This document shows, in pieces, positions 30,286-40,852 of a stretch of 64,000 bases of DNA; positions within the stretch are counted from its first letter, which is position 1; the number at the start of each line of letters is the position of its first letter. Origin of the DNA: Diplonema papillatum (taxonomy: Eukaryota > Euglenozoa > Diplonemea > Diplonemida > Diplonemidae); NCBI GenBank assembly GCA_030068145.1, contig JAPJBO010000805.1, forward strand, positions 1 to 64,000, given 5' to 3'. The translations under genes and the position numbers were made by a program. The notes beneath the pieces are model-generated. The model had not been told where the DNA came from. It saw only the letters and a list, made by a program, of their open reading frames with translations, and did no database searches.

Positions 30286-30741
30286 CAGATACGCAAACCT
30301 TTTCGAATGCAGCACACGGGTATCCATCAAGTGAATTGTAGTATGGCTAAAGGTAAAGTGGTGGCATCTAACTATCTGGTTGCATTGAGCAGTATCCGGA
30401 TCTGAAAGCTGAAGACTTTGTACCACTTCACCGCGACAAAGGTCACGAACCGGGTTCGGCTTGCACTGCAGTTGCAGTAAAACTGCGTCTTGCGCACGAG
30501 CGCGGAAATCCGCCACCCACCATTCGGCTAGATATTGCAAGAACACAACTGCAAAGCTTACTTCAAACGGATAGTGTTACAAAGGCGAACGAATCATGCG
30601 AGAACCTACGTAGGGGCCCCTCAACAGCTTTCAGAACGGCATAGTAAGTCAAGAAAAGGATAAGTTTGCACATTCTACTTCCGTCTGATCTGCATGTTCC
30701 CCAGTTCTACCCTCCGTTGATCTGTTGTGTGTATTCGCAAC
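30286..30741 (+). repeat. 0.4-kb dispersed repeat, copy 4, with open frame
   Basis: Most diverged copy, carrying an extra 34-bp segment. The frame from about 30390 to the TAG near 30644 stays open for over 80 codons (DLKAEDFVPLHRDKGHEPGS..., then LRLAHERGNPPPTIRLDIAR). The other copies break this frame. The repeat may derive from a coding exon; I do not recognise the product. Confidence 0.65.
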
Positions 30742-31059
30742 GACTTCATCCGGGTCCTATGCGGCTCCAATACGACAAAACTGCATGCGGTCCTGACCAG
30801 GTAACATCCTACCTGAAAATGTCTAACCACGACTACGGATTTGGTGCCATCGAGGCAGCCATGGAGTGTAAGTATGCCAACGGGGCTTAGTAGTATCGGG
30901 GCTCGTGCATACTAGTTCCCGTAAAATATTTGTTTCCTTGACCTGTGCCATGTCGGACGGTAGGTTTTCCGCGTCAGCCTCATTTCAATCCTGGAGACAA
31001 AAGCACTCACACAATAAAGACTAGCCCATTTCACGGGCCAAAACTGCCTTTGTTGCAGA

Positions 31060-31365
31060 AATCAGCAACAAAGGCAAGCGATGACAGAACAGCGCACACG
31101 AAGACGACCGGCTCTGAAGAGACCCGCGCCGCAAGCTGCGCGAGCAGAGGGTGCCAAGCAAACCAGGAAGGAAGGCGAGGAGATTCAGATGGCACAGCAG
31201 GACGCCCGCGAGGGATCACCGAGGTCGAAAGACAGAAAAGGGAAAGCAGGCGTGGCCGGCTTGAAAAGCTGCAAGCGCGGAGAAGGGCACAGGTACAGAG
31301 CAGTCCACATGCAGACGAGCAGTGAAGCGGCCCACATCACAGAGGTCTATCACACTGGCTCCGGA
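31060..31365 (+). repeat. Fragment of LINE family 2 (3' region)
   Basis: Matches about 55310-55750: RPALKRPAPQAARA in one frame, then the CACAGCAGGA and CAGACGAGCAG blocks, with gaps. A truncated LINE copy. Confidence 0.65.
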
Positions 31366-31468
31366 TTACTTAGGGTCCTCGCAAAATCCAATGAAATTGC
31401 TTGCCCAATGGGACTCCCCTTGGGCACATTTCGCACTGGGGACTAGTCCCCAGGAACCCGTATCAGAA

Positions 31469-31550
31469 ATATTTATCGGAAACAAAAAAATATTTATCGG
31501 AAACAAAAAAATATTTATCGGAAACAGAAAAATATTTATCGGAAACAAAA
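31469..31550 (-). repeat. TTTCCGATAAATA repeat, right arm
   Basis: Four units of ATATTTATCGGAAACAAAAA, inverted relative to 30038-30160. Confidence 0.7.
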
Positions 31551-31556
31551 AATAGG

Positions 31557-31790
31557 GGTATTTCCCTTCGAGCCATCAAAACAAATTTAATTCCCTAACA
31601 GCCAGCAAAAACAAATTTATTTCCCTTCGAGCCAGCAAAACAAATTTAATTCCCTAACAAGCCAGCAAAACAAATTTAATTCCCTAACAGCCAGCAAAAA
31701 CAATTGCATTCCCTTATAGCCAGCAAAAACAAATTTAATTCCCTTATAGCCAGCAAAACAAATTTAATTCCCTTATAGCCAGCAACAGCA
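31557..31790 (+). repeat. About 30-bp tandem repeat AACAAATTTAATTCCCTTATAG
   Basis: Seven units of the CCAGCAAAACAAATTTAATT plus CCCT(T/A)A type, AT-rich, directly ahead of the small-gene element. Confidence 0.75.
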
Positions 31791-31841
31791 CTTTTTTTTG
31801 GAATTTTCACATTTTCCGGAAACGGAATGTGTGGTATGCAA

Positions 31842-32433
31842 GTGCACCCTGCCTAGAATCCGGCTTCACCCGGTTGTGAGAACACAGTGCTTACCAGGAA
31901 AACGCAGAATATAAGGTGGAAAAATGCAAAAGAACCAAGATGACGACTGTGGACCTCCCGCCAACGCCAATCTCGGCAGCCTTTCCCCGGTTCTTCCAGA
32001 GATTGTCACCCACGACCATTCCAACAGCCCTGTACCGGGCACGTGCCCAGTCCAAACCGCTCACGATGCGTCGCCGGCTCGCCTCGTCGTCAAGGCTGTT
32101 GAAGGCTTCTGAAAGCCTACCAGAAAGGCGCTTCCAGATGTCAACCTTCTCCTCCTCTGTCATTAGGGCGAGAAATAAAATAAACCGATCAGGTCCTCAC
32201 CAGAGACCTTTTCGCAAAAGGTCCTGCTGGCTACGAGTCGTCTCTGCATGGACTGACCACGTCTCGTTTCCTCATGAAACGGCGACAACTTCTGCATTGC
32301 TCTCACCGATGACTCCACGAACTCCAGACCCGTGATCTTTGGCATTTTCCCCTCTCTTAGTTTCCGTTTTCCTGGGTCAACCTGTATTCTTAATTAGTAT
32401 TGCTGGTAAAGCCGGATTCTAGGCAGGGTGCAC
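31842..32433. mobile_element. 592-bp inverted-repeat element carrying a small gene
   Basis: 29-bp termini starting GTGCACCCTGCCTAGAATCC are inverted at 31842-31870 and 32405-32433 with one mismatch. An inner AGGAAAACG box is also shared. The interior is almost filled by a two-exon minus-strand gene. No target duplication is evident. Confidence 0.7.
31891..32345 (-). CDS. Small two-exon gene of unknown function inside an inverted-repeat element
   Basis: Read on the minus strand: exon 1 32345-32201, a 44-bp intron (GTGAGG...GACAG, 32200-32157), exon 2 32156-31891. The join is in frame and replaces an early stop by a continuous helical sequence (FCEKVS-EEEKVDIWKRL). The product would be 136 residues, charged and probably alpha-helical up to SLDDEASRRR and WARARYRAVG, with a hydrophobic C-terminus (STVVILVLLHFS). 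I do not recognise the family. A strong donor-like CTG/GTAAGC overlaps the stop, so another exon could lie beyond the element. It may be a captured host gene piece or an element-specific protein. Confidence 0.5.
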
Positions 32434-32848
32434 CTGCTGCACCCACTCTATTTACAAGGTGTGCCTGCCCACCGCAGGCGCTGCAGGCGGGGTGGCTATC
32501 TGTGACCCCTGAGAACACTCTTCGGCTTGAAGAGGACCCGCTGGTGGCTATCTACAGCGGAACACAGCCGATCTTGTCGTTGTGTAGTCTGGGTTTCCCG
32601 CTGGAGGCCAGGAGGTGTTTGACTAGCTTGAGTAGTGGCGAGGCTTTGAAAATGACCCCATTTTGGGGGCACCCCCCCTCGCACTGAGTGCCCGCTCCGG
32701 GGCCCACCTGGGCCCATTCGTGGGCCTTCGGAGACCCCTTTACCTCGACTCAGCCCGTCAAAAACCGTTTGGGACCCGTTTTGGGCCACACAGATGGGGG
32801 TTCGGGGCCAGTATGGGGTGACGTCAAAAAAGATTTTATTAGTGCAAA

Positions 32849-33520
32849 GGGGGGGGGGGGGGCAAGGGTACCTGTAAATCCAGGGCCTCCAGGGCCCGGG
32901 CCGGGCCCCGGGCCCCGGGTTAGCGCTAGGGTTCAGATAGGGTCCAGGCCCACGGTAATCACGCCATCCAAGGATGGAATCTTCAATATTGCAGCTTCCA
33001 CAACAAGCGGAGAGCAAGACGAGAAAAATCAAGAAATAAGCTTGATAAAATTTGATAAAAAAAGCTCACAGTCGTGCATTTACCATATGGGGTGAGCAGG
33101 CGGAGGCTCTAAGGTGAAATGGTCAAAATGCCCCGGGAAAAATGTAGGACAAAAACTTTCCGAAATGCGGGTTTTTAGGGATTCCGGCCCAAAAAAAAAA
33201 AAAAAAAAATTCAACGCCCACCTTGCCACCTGTGACCTTGGGTGAGCCGTGGTACCCTTTAGGCAGCCAGCTAGACCTGCCAGAACCTGAAAACCTTCTT
33301 CAGGTTTCGTGGCTGTGTCAAAAAATACATTCCGAGGACGTTTTTGAACGCTTTTGAATCCGTTGAGCTCAAGGACAGTCTGGGGCCCTGGAATGGAATT
33401 GTAAACGAATTGCATCTTGTACCAAAGAGTTTTTCCTTTGGTAATCGTTCAGGGCCAAAAACCCTGGAAAATTTTCCAGGGCCCGGGCCCCGGATTACAG
33501 GTACCCCTGGGGGGGGGGGT
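32849..33520. mobile_element. Foldback element with GGGTACCTGTAA termini
   Basis: AGGGTACCTGTAAATCC followed by GGGCCCGGGCC near 32873 is inverted near 33480-33510, with G runs outside both. About 0.67 kb with no coding content; a poly(A) tract lies at 33187-33208. Confidence 0.6.
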
Positions 33521-33529
33521 AGGGGGGGT

Positions 33530-35048
33530 CAAACTGTGTCCCATTTGGACCATTTCTCAAAGTCAGCAGTTCACACGTAAGGGGGGGAACCCCACCCCAG
33601 GGGATAGTAGTTAATCGTCCGGAAATTGCGGTTTACGCCCTCAGAAATCCGAAAAAGCTCGTCAATGAGCTCCAAAACGCAATTTTAAAAAAACGTGCCC
33701 GTTTGGTGCCACCGTTCGTCATGGAGACCCCCTCGTAGTGCCCTACGTGGCAGGGCCCCCCTCAAAATGCAAAAGAGAGGCACTTTGAAACGCCCATAGG
33801 AGGGAACAGGAAGAAGAACGGGGCCCGGTTTGGGCGGTTACTGTTGGGTGCCCCGTGCCAGTTCTCCAACATTGGCACGAAGGGAGCAGCATTTAAATGC
33901 TGCTGCGAACGACGTCTTGGTCATTCCCGACTCTAACGCCCTTCCCAGCTCCAGGCCCAACATCGATCCCAGTTTCCTCGACGCGGAAACGCACCGGTGT
34001 TGTGTGTGGCTACCATCTGCCATGATCTCTTCGTCGGCGTTGAGCCTCCTGAAGGGGTTTGTCGAAAAGAAAGGAAAGAAGAGCCGTGAACTACCCTCTC
34101 AGTAAGAAAACCTTCCTGAGGCCCCCGCCAACGCCTTGCGCAGATTGGCAGATTCAGGACTTGTCTGCCGCGATGGCTTCCAAGATCGCTGCATGGATTC
34201 GCGCGGCGGAAAGCCTAGACACACAGGCAGGCGCGTTGCTGCATACGTGCGCAAAGCTCACGCCCAGACGTTTGATCGCTTCTACGACCCAGCTAGTGTA
34301 GTCACTAGTCCGAATAAACGGGGCATCTTACAACCACTTCGGCAACCAAAGACTTCGCAGAAGGATGCCACGGGACACTATCATCTCTGAGCAGCCGTCT
34401 GCGGCTTAGCAAATCCTATCGGATTGCATCGCTTACTCAGCCTGCACACAACTCTGATAGCGCTCGGAAGCTTTTCGACGACACCTTCCCGACTGACGAA
34501 GACCTTGATGAGGCAGGAGTTTCCAAGACTCCCTTCTGACCGATCAGTGCACCAAGAGCGCTTTATGGCACAAACCATGTCTCTGGTTGAGCCAAGCCAC
34601 GGAAGCTGCTTCGTCCGACCCCCGTCGCGCCAGCAGACGAGCTCCAGCTCCCTCATCAGGGCATCCCAGTTGAAGATCGCCGGGGAATTATGGTTGCAGC
34701 CGTCCAAGCGCACGGCTTTCCATTTCGCCCCCGGCAAAGAGAGCATGCCAGGAGTAACGGTGCACACACGACTGTTTGCTATCTTGTGTGACCCTGGTGA
34801 CCCAAAATACGCGTGGTGTGCTCCCGTGCCCCATCGAAGATTGCGTATGTCTTCCCACGTGACAAACGGTGGCGTTTTGACAAACGGTGGCACCAAACGG
34901 GCACGTTTTTTTTACTTGTGCTCGAGCACAGCTTTGAAGCCCTGCGGAGACCATCCAGGTCTTTATTTCGTGTTTTTTCCGGGGTTTGCCCTGGGGTATG
35001 TAGTCATGGGCTCGTGTACGCGCGTTTTTCGCCTTAGAAAAAAATACC
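33530..35048. other. Unassigned stretch
   Basis: Several open frames of 80-240 codons on both strands, none recognised, with balanced composition at 33830-34900. It could contain exons of a host gene, but I cannot support any structure. Confidence 0.4.
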
Positions 35049-35282
35049 CCAATGGGATGACGTTTTTGGAATACCGACGGACATTGTCCGTCGAAAATGG
35101 GGGGGGGGGTACCCACCCACCCCCTAGAAATCCCGAGAAATCTTTTTTTTAACCTAACAATTTTCCCCCGCGAAGCGGGGAAATTTTTTTTTTGGGGCAT
35201 TTTTTGTGGGGGATTTCTTGGCCCCGCGCAGCGGGAATTTTTTTTTTTGAGGTTTTTTTTTGGACCCGTGTTAAGATCATCC

Positions 35283-35419
35283 CAAACCATTATGCGCAAC
35301 TATGCGCAACAACCCGAAAGTATGCGGAACAGCCCAAACAACTATACGCAACTATGCGGAACAACCTGAAACTATGCGGAAAAGCCCAAACAACTATGCG
35401 CAACTATGCGCAACTATGC
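35283..35419 (+). repeat. CAACTATGCG minisatellite, left arm
   Basis: Units of GCGCAACTATGCGCAACTATGCGGAACA. The reverse complement forms the right arm at 39471-39683, so the DIRS-like element sits at the centre of an inverted repeat. Confidence 0.8.
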
Positions 35420-35518
35420 GAATGCTAAGCGCGTAACGAACCACTCTCTAGGAAGGTGTTGGGCACCGGATTCAAAGGAATCGGACAACAAAAGTTCGTT
35501 ACGCAAGTTAAAGAAAAC

Positions 35519-36628
35519 ATGGCAGCAAGCCCCTTCCGAAAGGCGACGACCACTGGATACACCACGTTCGCGGTGCCGGCGGATATCCGCAGTGCGTTCG
35601 AAGATGCGGTAGGACCCGTCCTTCCTCGCCGCACCGTGAACCTGCCGGAGTTAGAGAGGTGGGCCGTGTTCTTCTTTGGGGGTGCCGGAGACGCCGTTGC
35701 GTTGGCGCGCAAGGTTGCGTGCGAAGTTTTCGAGTTTGCGGCTGCCTCGGAGGGCTTAGGCTTCGTAGAGTCCTGGGAGCCTTGGAAGCTCATTGCTGTG
35801 CTGGCGGAGGTCGGGGTCACGAACGGCCCATTGTTTCGACGCGTGATGAAGGCGAGTGGATGCTGGAAGGAAGGCGTGCCCGCGTGCCGCATGTGGGCCG
35901 AGGCGGAGCGGAGGGACGCCGAGGCCGATCCCATTGAGCCGGTGGCGCCACCGGTTCTCCCTCCGCCCCCTGTTGCTGGGGCGTCCGTGGACGCGAGCGG
36001 GGGCCTAGCCGCGTTGGTCAAGGACCTGTACGCAGTGGTGGAGCAGCAGAAGGCGGAGATCGCCTCGCTACACGGACGGCTTTCGGGGCTACCGGCGGCC
36101 AACCTGTCGGCTGCTGCCTTTGAGGGGGCGGCAGCACATTACGCGCTGCCCGTGCGGTACAGTCTGAAGGATGTCCGCGAGTGGGCGGATGTTGCGGCGT
36201 CCGACCCGCACGGGCTTGTTCGCGACCTCCATTCGGAGTACGTGGCTGGGTACGTCGGAGCCCCGGGGGGCGCGTTCTTGAAGGCGAGCTTCGAGAAGCT
36301 GAAGACGTGGATCCTTGGGGTCGCAGCCGGGTCGGCGGGGTGGTCGGCCAACGAAGAGCTGGTCCGGCTGGGCAACGAGCTGTTGCTGGATGTCCGCCTC
36401 AACTACGGATGGTGCGTGGAGAAGGTCCCGCGGTCCCGGATGCTACGGGAAATGGAAGCCGAGTCCGGCGACTTGGTCGAGCGGTTGATGGCGAAGGTCA
36501 AAGGGGACCTGGAGAAGGAGAAGAACAGGACGCCAAAGTGGAACGCGACGCCTGCTTGGAAGAAAGGCAAAGGCGGAAAAGGGGGCAAGTCTTGGTATGG
36601 TCAGGGAAACGGTTACGGGGGGAAGTGA
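35519..36628 (+). CDS. DIRS-like element: gag-like protein
   Basis: First gene of the element, about 370 residues. A Pro-rich hinge and a short coiled-coil-like stretch lie in the middle, and the C-terminus is basic and Lys/Gly-rich, as expected for a nucleic-acid-binding gag-like protein. Identified by position and composition rather than by a clear domain. Confidence 0.6.
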   Translation: MAASPFRKATTTGYTTFAVPADIRSAFEDAVGPVLPRRTVNLPELERWAVFFFGGAGDAVALARKVACEVFEFAAASEGLGFVESWEPWKLIAVLAEVGVTNGPLFRRVMKASGCWKEGVPACRMWAEAERRDAEADPIEPVAPPVLPPPPVAGASVDASGGLAALVKDLYAVVEQQKAEIASLHGRLSGLPAANLSAAAFEGAAAHYALPVRYSLKDVREWADVAASDPHGLVRDLHSEYVAGYVGAPGGAFLKASFEKLKTWILGVAAGSAGWSANEELVRLGNELLLDVRLNYGWCVEKVPRSRMLREMEAESGDLVERLMAKVKGDLEKEKNRTPKWNATPAWKKGKGGKGGKSWYGQGNGYGGK

Positions 36629-36629
36629 C

Positions 36630-37308
36630 TGGCGTTCCCCCGGCAAGTAAGCGGGGCTACCCCTGCACGGCCAGTTATTCTTCCTCCCCCTCTTTTAAGC
36701 AATCCTCCCACCCCCGCGGCAGTCACGGTGCCGCCGGCCCCTCCCCTCACCAACCACAGACTTCCTCTCGAAGTGGAGACCGAGATGGTTTTGGCGGCCG
36801 TTCGGCGCGCCCTAGACGCGGACCATCTTCGTCGCGCTGGGCGGAGGTGAGACTGTTGACGCGCCCGTGTTTTGTGCTGGTGAGCACCACGGAGGTGATC
36901 ATCGACTGGGGAACGCTTCCGAAGGGGCGTTCCAGAAACCCGTATTGTCTGAGCAAGACAGCAGTGATTCGCGGGGCGTTGACGGAGGAGATCGCGGCGT
37001 TGGTACGTGGCGCGGGGAATTTCAGCCCGCTGACGCCGGTGACAACGTCGCAGCTCGACGGGATGTGGGCGCGCGAACCGCGGATGTGCCGGTACTCGGC
37101 ACACAGTATCAAACGAGGGGCGGTCGACCACCTCGTGTGCGCGAAAGCGGCGGGAGCTCCGTTTCCCGAGCACCTGATTTCGCGCTTGGCGAAACACACC
37201 ACCGACAACGTCGACCCGACGTTGGCGCAAATGACGGTGCGGTACACATCGGATGTGGTGGCACTGGCGCGCGTGTTGAGGACGGCGGAGGTGACCGAAC
37301 ACCTGTGA
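36630..37308 (+). CDS. DIRS-like element: tyrosine recombinase part
   Basis: The C-terminal half carries the HSIKRG and RY signatures of a tyrosine recombinase, the integration enzyme of DIRS elements. It lies between the gag-like and RT genes and overlaps the RT frame, as family members are known to do. The start is uncertain; the boundary given is the end of the gag-like gene. Confidence 0.65.
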
Positions 37309-38987
37309 AGGGCCGGAAGCGGGGCCACGATGATCCGAGACGGTTCATGCGGCAGCACCACTCGGTGTTCAAGCGCGGCAAACAGACGCGCCTACCAAAG
37401 ACGGAGGACGAGAAGGCTTCGCCGTTGCACGTCGACAACGTGCGACCCATGAACGTGGGGCTGTTGCGTGGGCGTATGAGCGAGACGACGCGGGCCAGGT
37501 TCGATGAGACGTGGCGGCGGACGTTCGATGTGGCGAAATTGCGGCCGTCTTCTTCTCGACGGGTTTCGCGGCTGCAAGCGAAGCATGCGGAGGAGCTGGA
37601 GTTGAACGGCATTGCGCAACGGGCTAGCGGCCCGGGTAGGTCGGTCAACGTCCCCTTCACTGTGGTGGAGGAAAAGGAAGGCGCTCTGCGCCAACGTTTT
37701 ATTTTGTGGACGCACGAGGCGAACGACGCGATCGAGGCGGATGGCTACGAGGCCCAGGTACCGCTGAAGCACGTCAGCACGTACCTCGACGCGGTGCACG
37801 CGGAGTGTGGCTCGACACGCGACCTCCGCTGCGGTTTTTACGGCGTAGAAGTTCCGCGGGGGGCCCGGGATGCCTTTCGCTTCCAGGACGACGCAGGCGA
37901 TTGGTGGGAGCTCACCCGCCTGCCGATGGGCCACACGTGTGCACCGGAATTGATGCACACGTTGACTTCGACGATCGCCGGGCACCCCGATTTCGTTAAG
38001 ACGGTGCATGCGGTGCCAGCGGCTGTGACGGTGCACACGTGGGTCGACAACGTGCGTTACGCGGGGTCCCGGAAAGACGTGCTCGAGGCGTCCCGCAAGG
38101 TCGACGAATTGGCAGCTCGTTCGAAGGTTACGTGGAAGGACGCCGACACGAGAACCGCCAGCACCCGGTACGAGTTTATCGGGGTGGACTGGGACCACCA
38201 GAGCGGGAAGGTCGGCATTTCGGCAAGGTTGTCGAAGAAATTGGCACGGGATCTGGTAGAGGTGCGCAAGGGTGCGATGTCCGCGTCCGGTCTGGAGACG
38301 CTGGGTGGTCGGTTGCTGCACGCGTCGGCCATCGTGGGTGTTTTCGTCGGCGAGTTCTACTTCGCCTTGAAGTTTCTTCGCCGGTTGACGAATGCGCTGA
38401 ACCGGGGCGAGAAGGCCGTCGACCAGACGGTTCGCCTCTCGGGTAGTGTGCAGCGGCTACTCGACGGCTGGGTTCGCGCGGTGTTGGAGAAGCGAAGAAT
38501 GCCAGTGGCGGCCCGGGTGCCGTCGCTCACCGTGTTTGTGGACGCAAGTCTCGAGGGATGGGGCGGCGTGCTGGTTGACGTCGCCACCAACGCGATCGAA
38601 GTTCTGGGCTCGCGGTGGTCCAGGAAAGAAAAGGGCCTTCACATCAACGAGCTGGAGGCCCTTGCATTTGAACTTTGTGTGTCGGCAGTGCCTGACAAGT
38701 ACGCGGGCGGCACGGTCACCGTCGTGGTCGACAACACGACGGTGCAGGGTGTTGCTCGGAAAGGGGCATGTCTGCGATCGCAGACTTTGAACGATGCCGT
38801 GGTGAACGGGCTCACACGCCTGCGCCACATGAACATTTCCTTATCTGTGCGCTGGGTAAAAAGCGCCGGGAATCCTGCTGACCTTCCGTCACGGGTTCCG
38901 TTATCGGCAATTTCCGATAAGAATATGGCCGACATGGCACTTGCAGTTAGGCAGTTCCTGACTGGCGATATGGGTTTGGTGGTGTGA
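36867..38987 (+). CDS. DIRS-like element: reverse transcriptase and RNase H part
   Basis: The RT domain (about 37600-38250) is recognised by LPMGHTCAPE and the following palm region. RNase H (about 38520-38900) is recognised by VFVDAS, HINELEAL and NPADLPSR, the last typical of DIRS and related elements. It is the last gene before repeat B1. The stated start includes overlap with the recombinase frame. Confidence 0.8.
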   Translation: MFCAGEHHGGDHRLGNASEGAFQKPVLSEQDSSDSRGVDGGDRGVGTWRGEFQPADAGDNVAARRDVGARTADVPVLGTQYQTRGGRPPRVRESGGSSVSRAPDFALGETHHRQRRPDVGANDGAVHIGCGGTGARVEDGGGDRTPVKGRKRGHDDPRRFMRQHHSVFKRGKQTRLPKTEDEKASPLHVDNVRPMNVGLLRGRMSETTRARFDETWRRTFDVAKLRPSSSRRVSRLQAKHAEELELNGIAQRASGPGRSVNVPFTVVEEKEGALRQRFILWTHEANDAIEADGYEAQVPLKHVSTYLDAVHAECGSTRDLRCGFYGVEVPRGARDAFRFQDDAGDWWELTRLPMGHTCAPELMHTLTSTIAGHPDFVKTVHAVPAAVTVHTWVDNVRYAGSRKDVLEASRKVDELAARSKVTWKDADTRTASTRYEFIGVDWDHQSGKVGISARLSKKLARDLVEVRKGAMSASGLETLGGRLLHASAIVGVFVGEFYFALKFLRRLTNALNRGEKAVDQTVRLSGSVQRLLDGWVRAVLEKRRMPVAARVPSLTVFVDASLEGWGGVLVDVATNAIEVLGSRWSRKEKGLHINELEALAFELCVSAVPDKYAGGTVTVVVDNTTVQGVARKGACLRSQTLNDAVVNGLTRLRHMNISLSVRWVKSAGNPADLPSRVPLSAISDKNMADMALAVRQFLTGDMGLVV

Positions 38988-39470
38988 CCTCCTGGGCTAG
39001 CCTGTTTCTCTCACCATTCAGCGGCTATCTCGGGGGGTTACCCCATCGTAAGTGCAATTCGTTTAATTTTCTTCCTTTCGCGTTCATTATCATTGAACTT
39101 ATCACTGTCACCGAGTGAAGCGCACAAAGCATTCTGTCGATTCATCGTGGGAATGCTAAGCGCGTAACGAACCACTCTCTAGGAAGGTGTTGGGCACCGG
39201 ATTCAAAGGAATCAGACAACAAAAGTTCCCACCCACCCACACCGGTTTGCTTGTCTTGTTTTTCGTGTCCGCGTTCAGCGCGAGGTCCAGGGGACCTGGG
39301 TTCCCGCCCTCCGTCCCCCGTGACCTCCTGGGCTAGCCTGTTTCTCTCACCATTCAGCGGCTATCTCGGGGGGTTACCCCATCGTCAGTGCAATTCGTTT
39401 AATTTTCTTCCTTTCGCGTTCATTATCATTGAACTTATCACTGTCACCGAGTGAAGCGCACAAAGCATTC

Positions 39471-39683
39471 CGCATAGTTGCGCATAGTTGTTTGGGCTTT
39501 TCCGCATAGTTGCGCATAGTTGCGCATAGTTGCGCATAGTTGTTTGGGCTGTTCCGCATACTTTGGGGTCGTTCCGCATAGTTGCGCATAGTTGCGCATA
39601 GTTGTTTGGGCTGTTCCGCATAGTTGCGCATAGTTGCGCATAGTTGTTTGGGTTGTTCCGTACTTGCGCATAGTTTTCGGGGA
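39471..39683 (-). repeat. CAACTATGCG minisatellite, right arm
   Basis: Units GCATAGTTGCGCATAGTTGTTTGGGC, the reverse complement of the left arm, running into the 11-bp satellite. Confidence 0.8.
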
Positions 39684-39689
39684 CCAAAA

Positions 39690-40852
39690 TTGGACGAAAA
39701 TTGGACCAAAATTGGACCAAAATTGGACCAAAATTGGACCAAAATTGGACCAAAATTGGACCAAAATTGGACCAAAATTGGACCAAAATTGGACCAAAAT
39801 TGGACCAAAATTGGACCAAAATTGGACCAAAATTGGACCAAAATTGGACCAAAATTGGACCAAAATTGGACCAAAATTGGACCAAAATTGGACCAAAATT
39901 GGACCAAAATTGGACCAAAATTGGACCAAAATTGGACCAAAATTGGACCAAAATTGGACCAAAATTGGACCAAAATTGGACCAAAATTGGACCAAAATTG
40001 GACCAAAATTGGACCAAAATTGGACCAAAATTGGACCAAAATTGGACCAAAATTGGACCAAAATTGGACCAAAATTGGACCAAAATTGGACCAAAATTGG
40101 ACCAAAATTGGACCAAAATTGGACCAAAATTGGACCAAAATTGGACCAAAATTGGACCAAAATTGGACCAAAATTGGACCAAAATTGGACCAAAATTGGA
40201 CCAAAATTGGACCAAAATTGGACCAAAATTGGACCAAAATTGGACCAAAATTGGACCAAAATTGGACCAAAATTGGACCAAAATTGGACCAAAATTGGAC
40301 CAAAATTGGACCAAAATTGGACCAAAATTGGACCAAAATTGGACCAAATTGGACCAAAATTGGACCAAAATTGGACCAAAATTGGACCAAAATTGGACCA
40401 AAATTGGACCAAAATTGGACCAAAATTGGACCAAAATTGGACCAAAATTGGACCAAAATTGGACCAAAATTGGACCAAAATTGGACCAAAATTGGACCAA
40501 AATTGGACCAAAATTGGACCAAAATTGGACCAAAATTGGACCAAAATTGGACCAAAATTGGACCAAAATTGGACCAAAATTGGACCAAAATTGGACCAAA
40601 ATTGGACCAAAATTGGACCAAAATTGGACCAAAATTGGACCAAAATTGGACCAAAATTGGACCAAAATTGGACCAAAATTGGACCAAAATTGGACCAAAA
40701 TTGGACCAAAATTGGACCAAAATTGGACCAAAATTGGACCAAAATTGGACCAAAATTGGACCAAAATTGGACCAAAAATGGACCAAAAATGGACCAAAAA
40801 TGGACCAAAAATGGACCAAAAATGGACCAAAAATGGACCAAAAATGGACCAG
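39690..40852 (+). repeat. 11-bp satellite AATTGGACCAA, about 105 units
   Basis: Almost perfectly homogeneous. One unit near 40345 is a base short, and the last seven or so units are the variant TGGACCAAAAA. Since 33 bp make 11 codons, all frames stay open (NWTKIGPKLDQ and similar); these are not genes. Confidence 0.97.

Larger units (their letters stand above)
35420..39470 (+). mobile_element. DIRS-like (tyrosine-recombinase) retroelement
   Basis: 4,051 bp with split direct repeats in the order A1 - genes - B1 - A2 - B2: A1 35420-35497, B1 38984-39134, A2 39151-39228, B2 39320-39470. A1/A2 and B1/B2 each differ by about one base, so the copy is young. The outer ends GAATGCT/AGCATTC are inverted. 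The layout is that of PAT/Kangaroo/Ngaro-type elements. It carries gag-like, recombinase and RT-RNase H parts. The recognisable parts are open, so it looks whole or nearly so. Confidence 0.88.

Noticed and set aside
30038-31550. Inverted TTTCCGATAAATA arms as ends of a single transposon
   Set aside because: The arms are simple-repeat-like, and the interior is a mix of an unrelated dispersed repeat and a LINE fragment; no target duplication.
33830-34900. Open frames of 80-240 codons as a host gene
   Set aside because: No recognised domain, consistent strand or splice structure.
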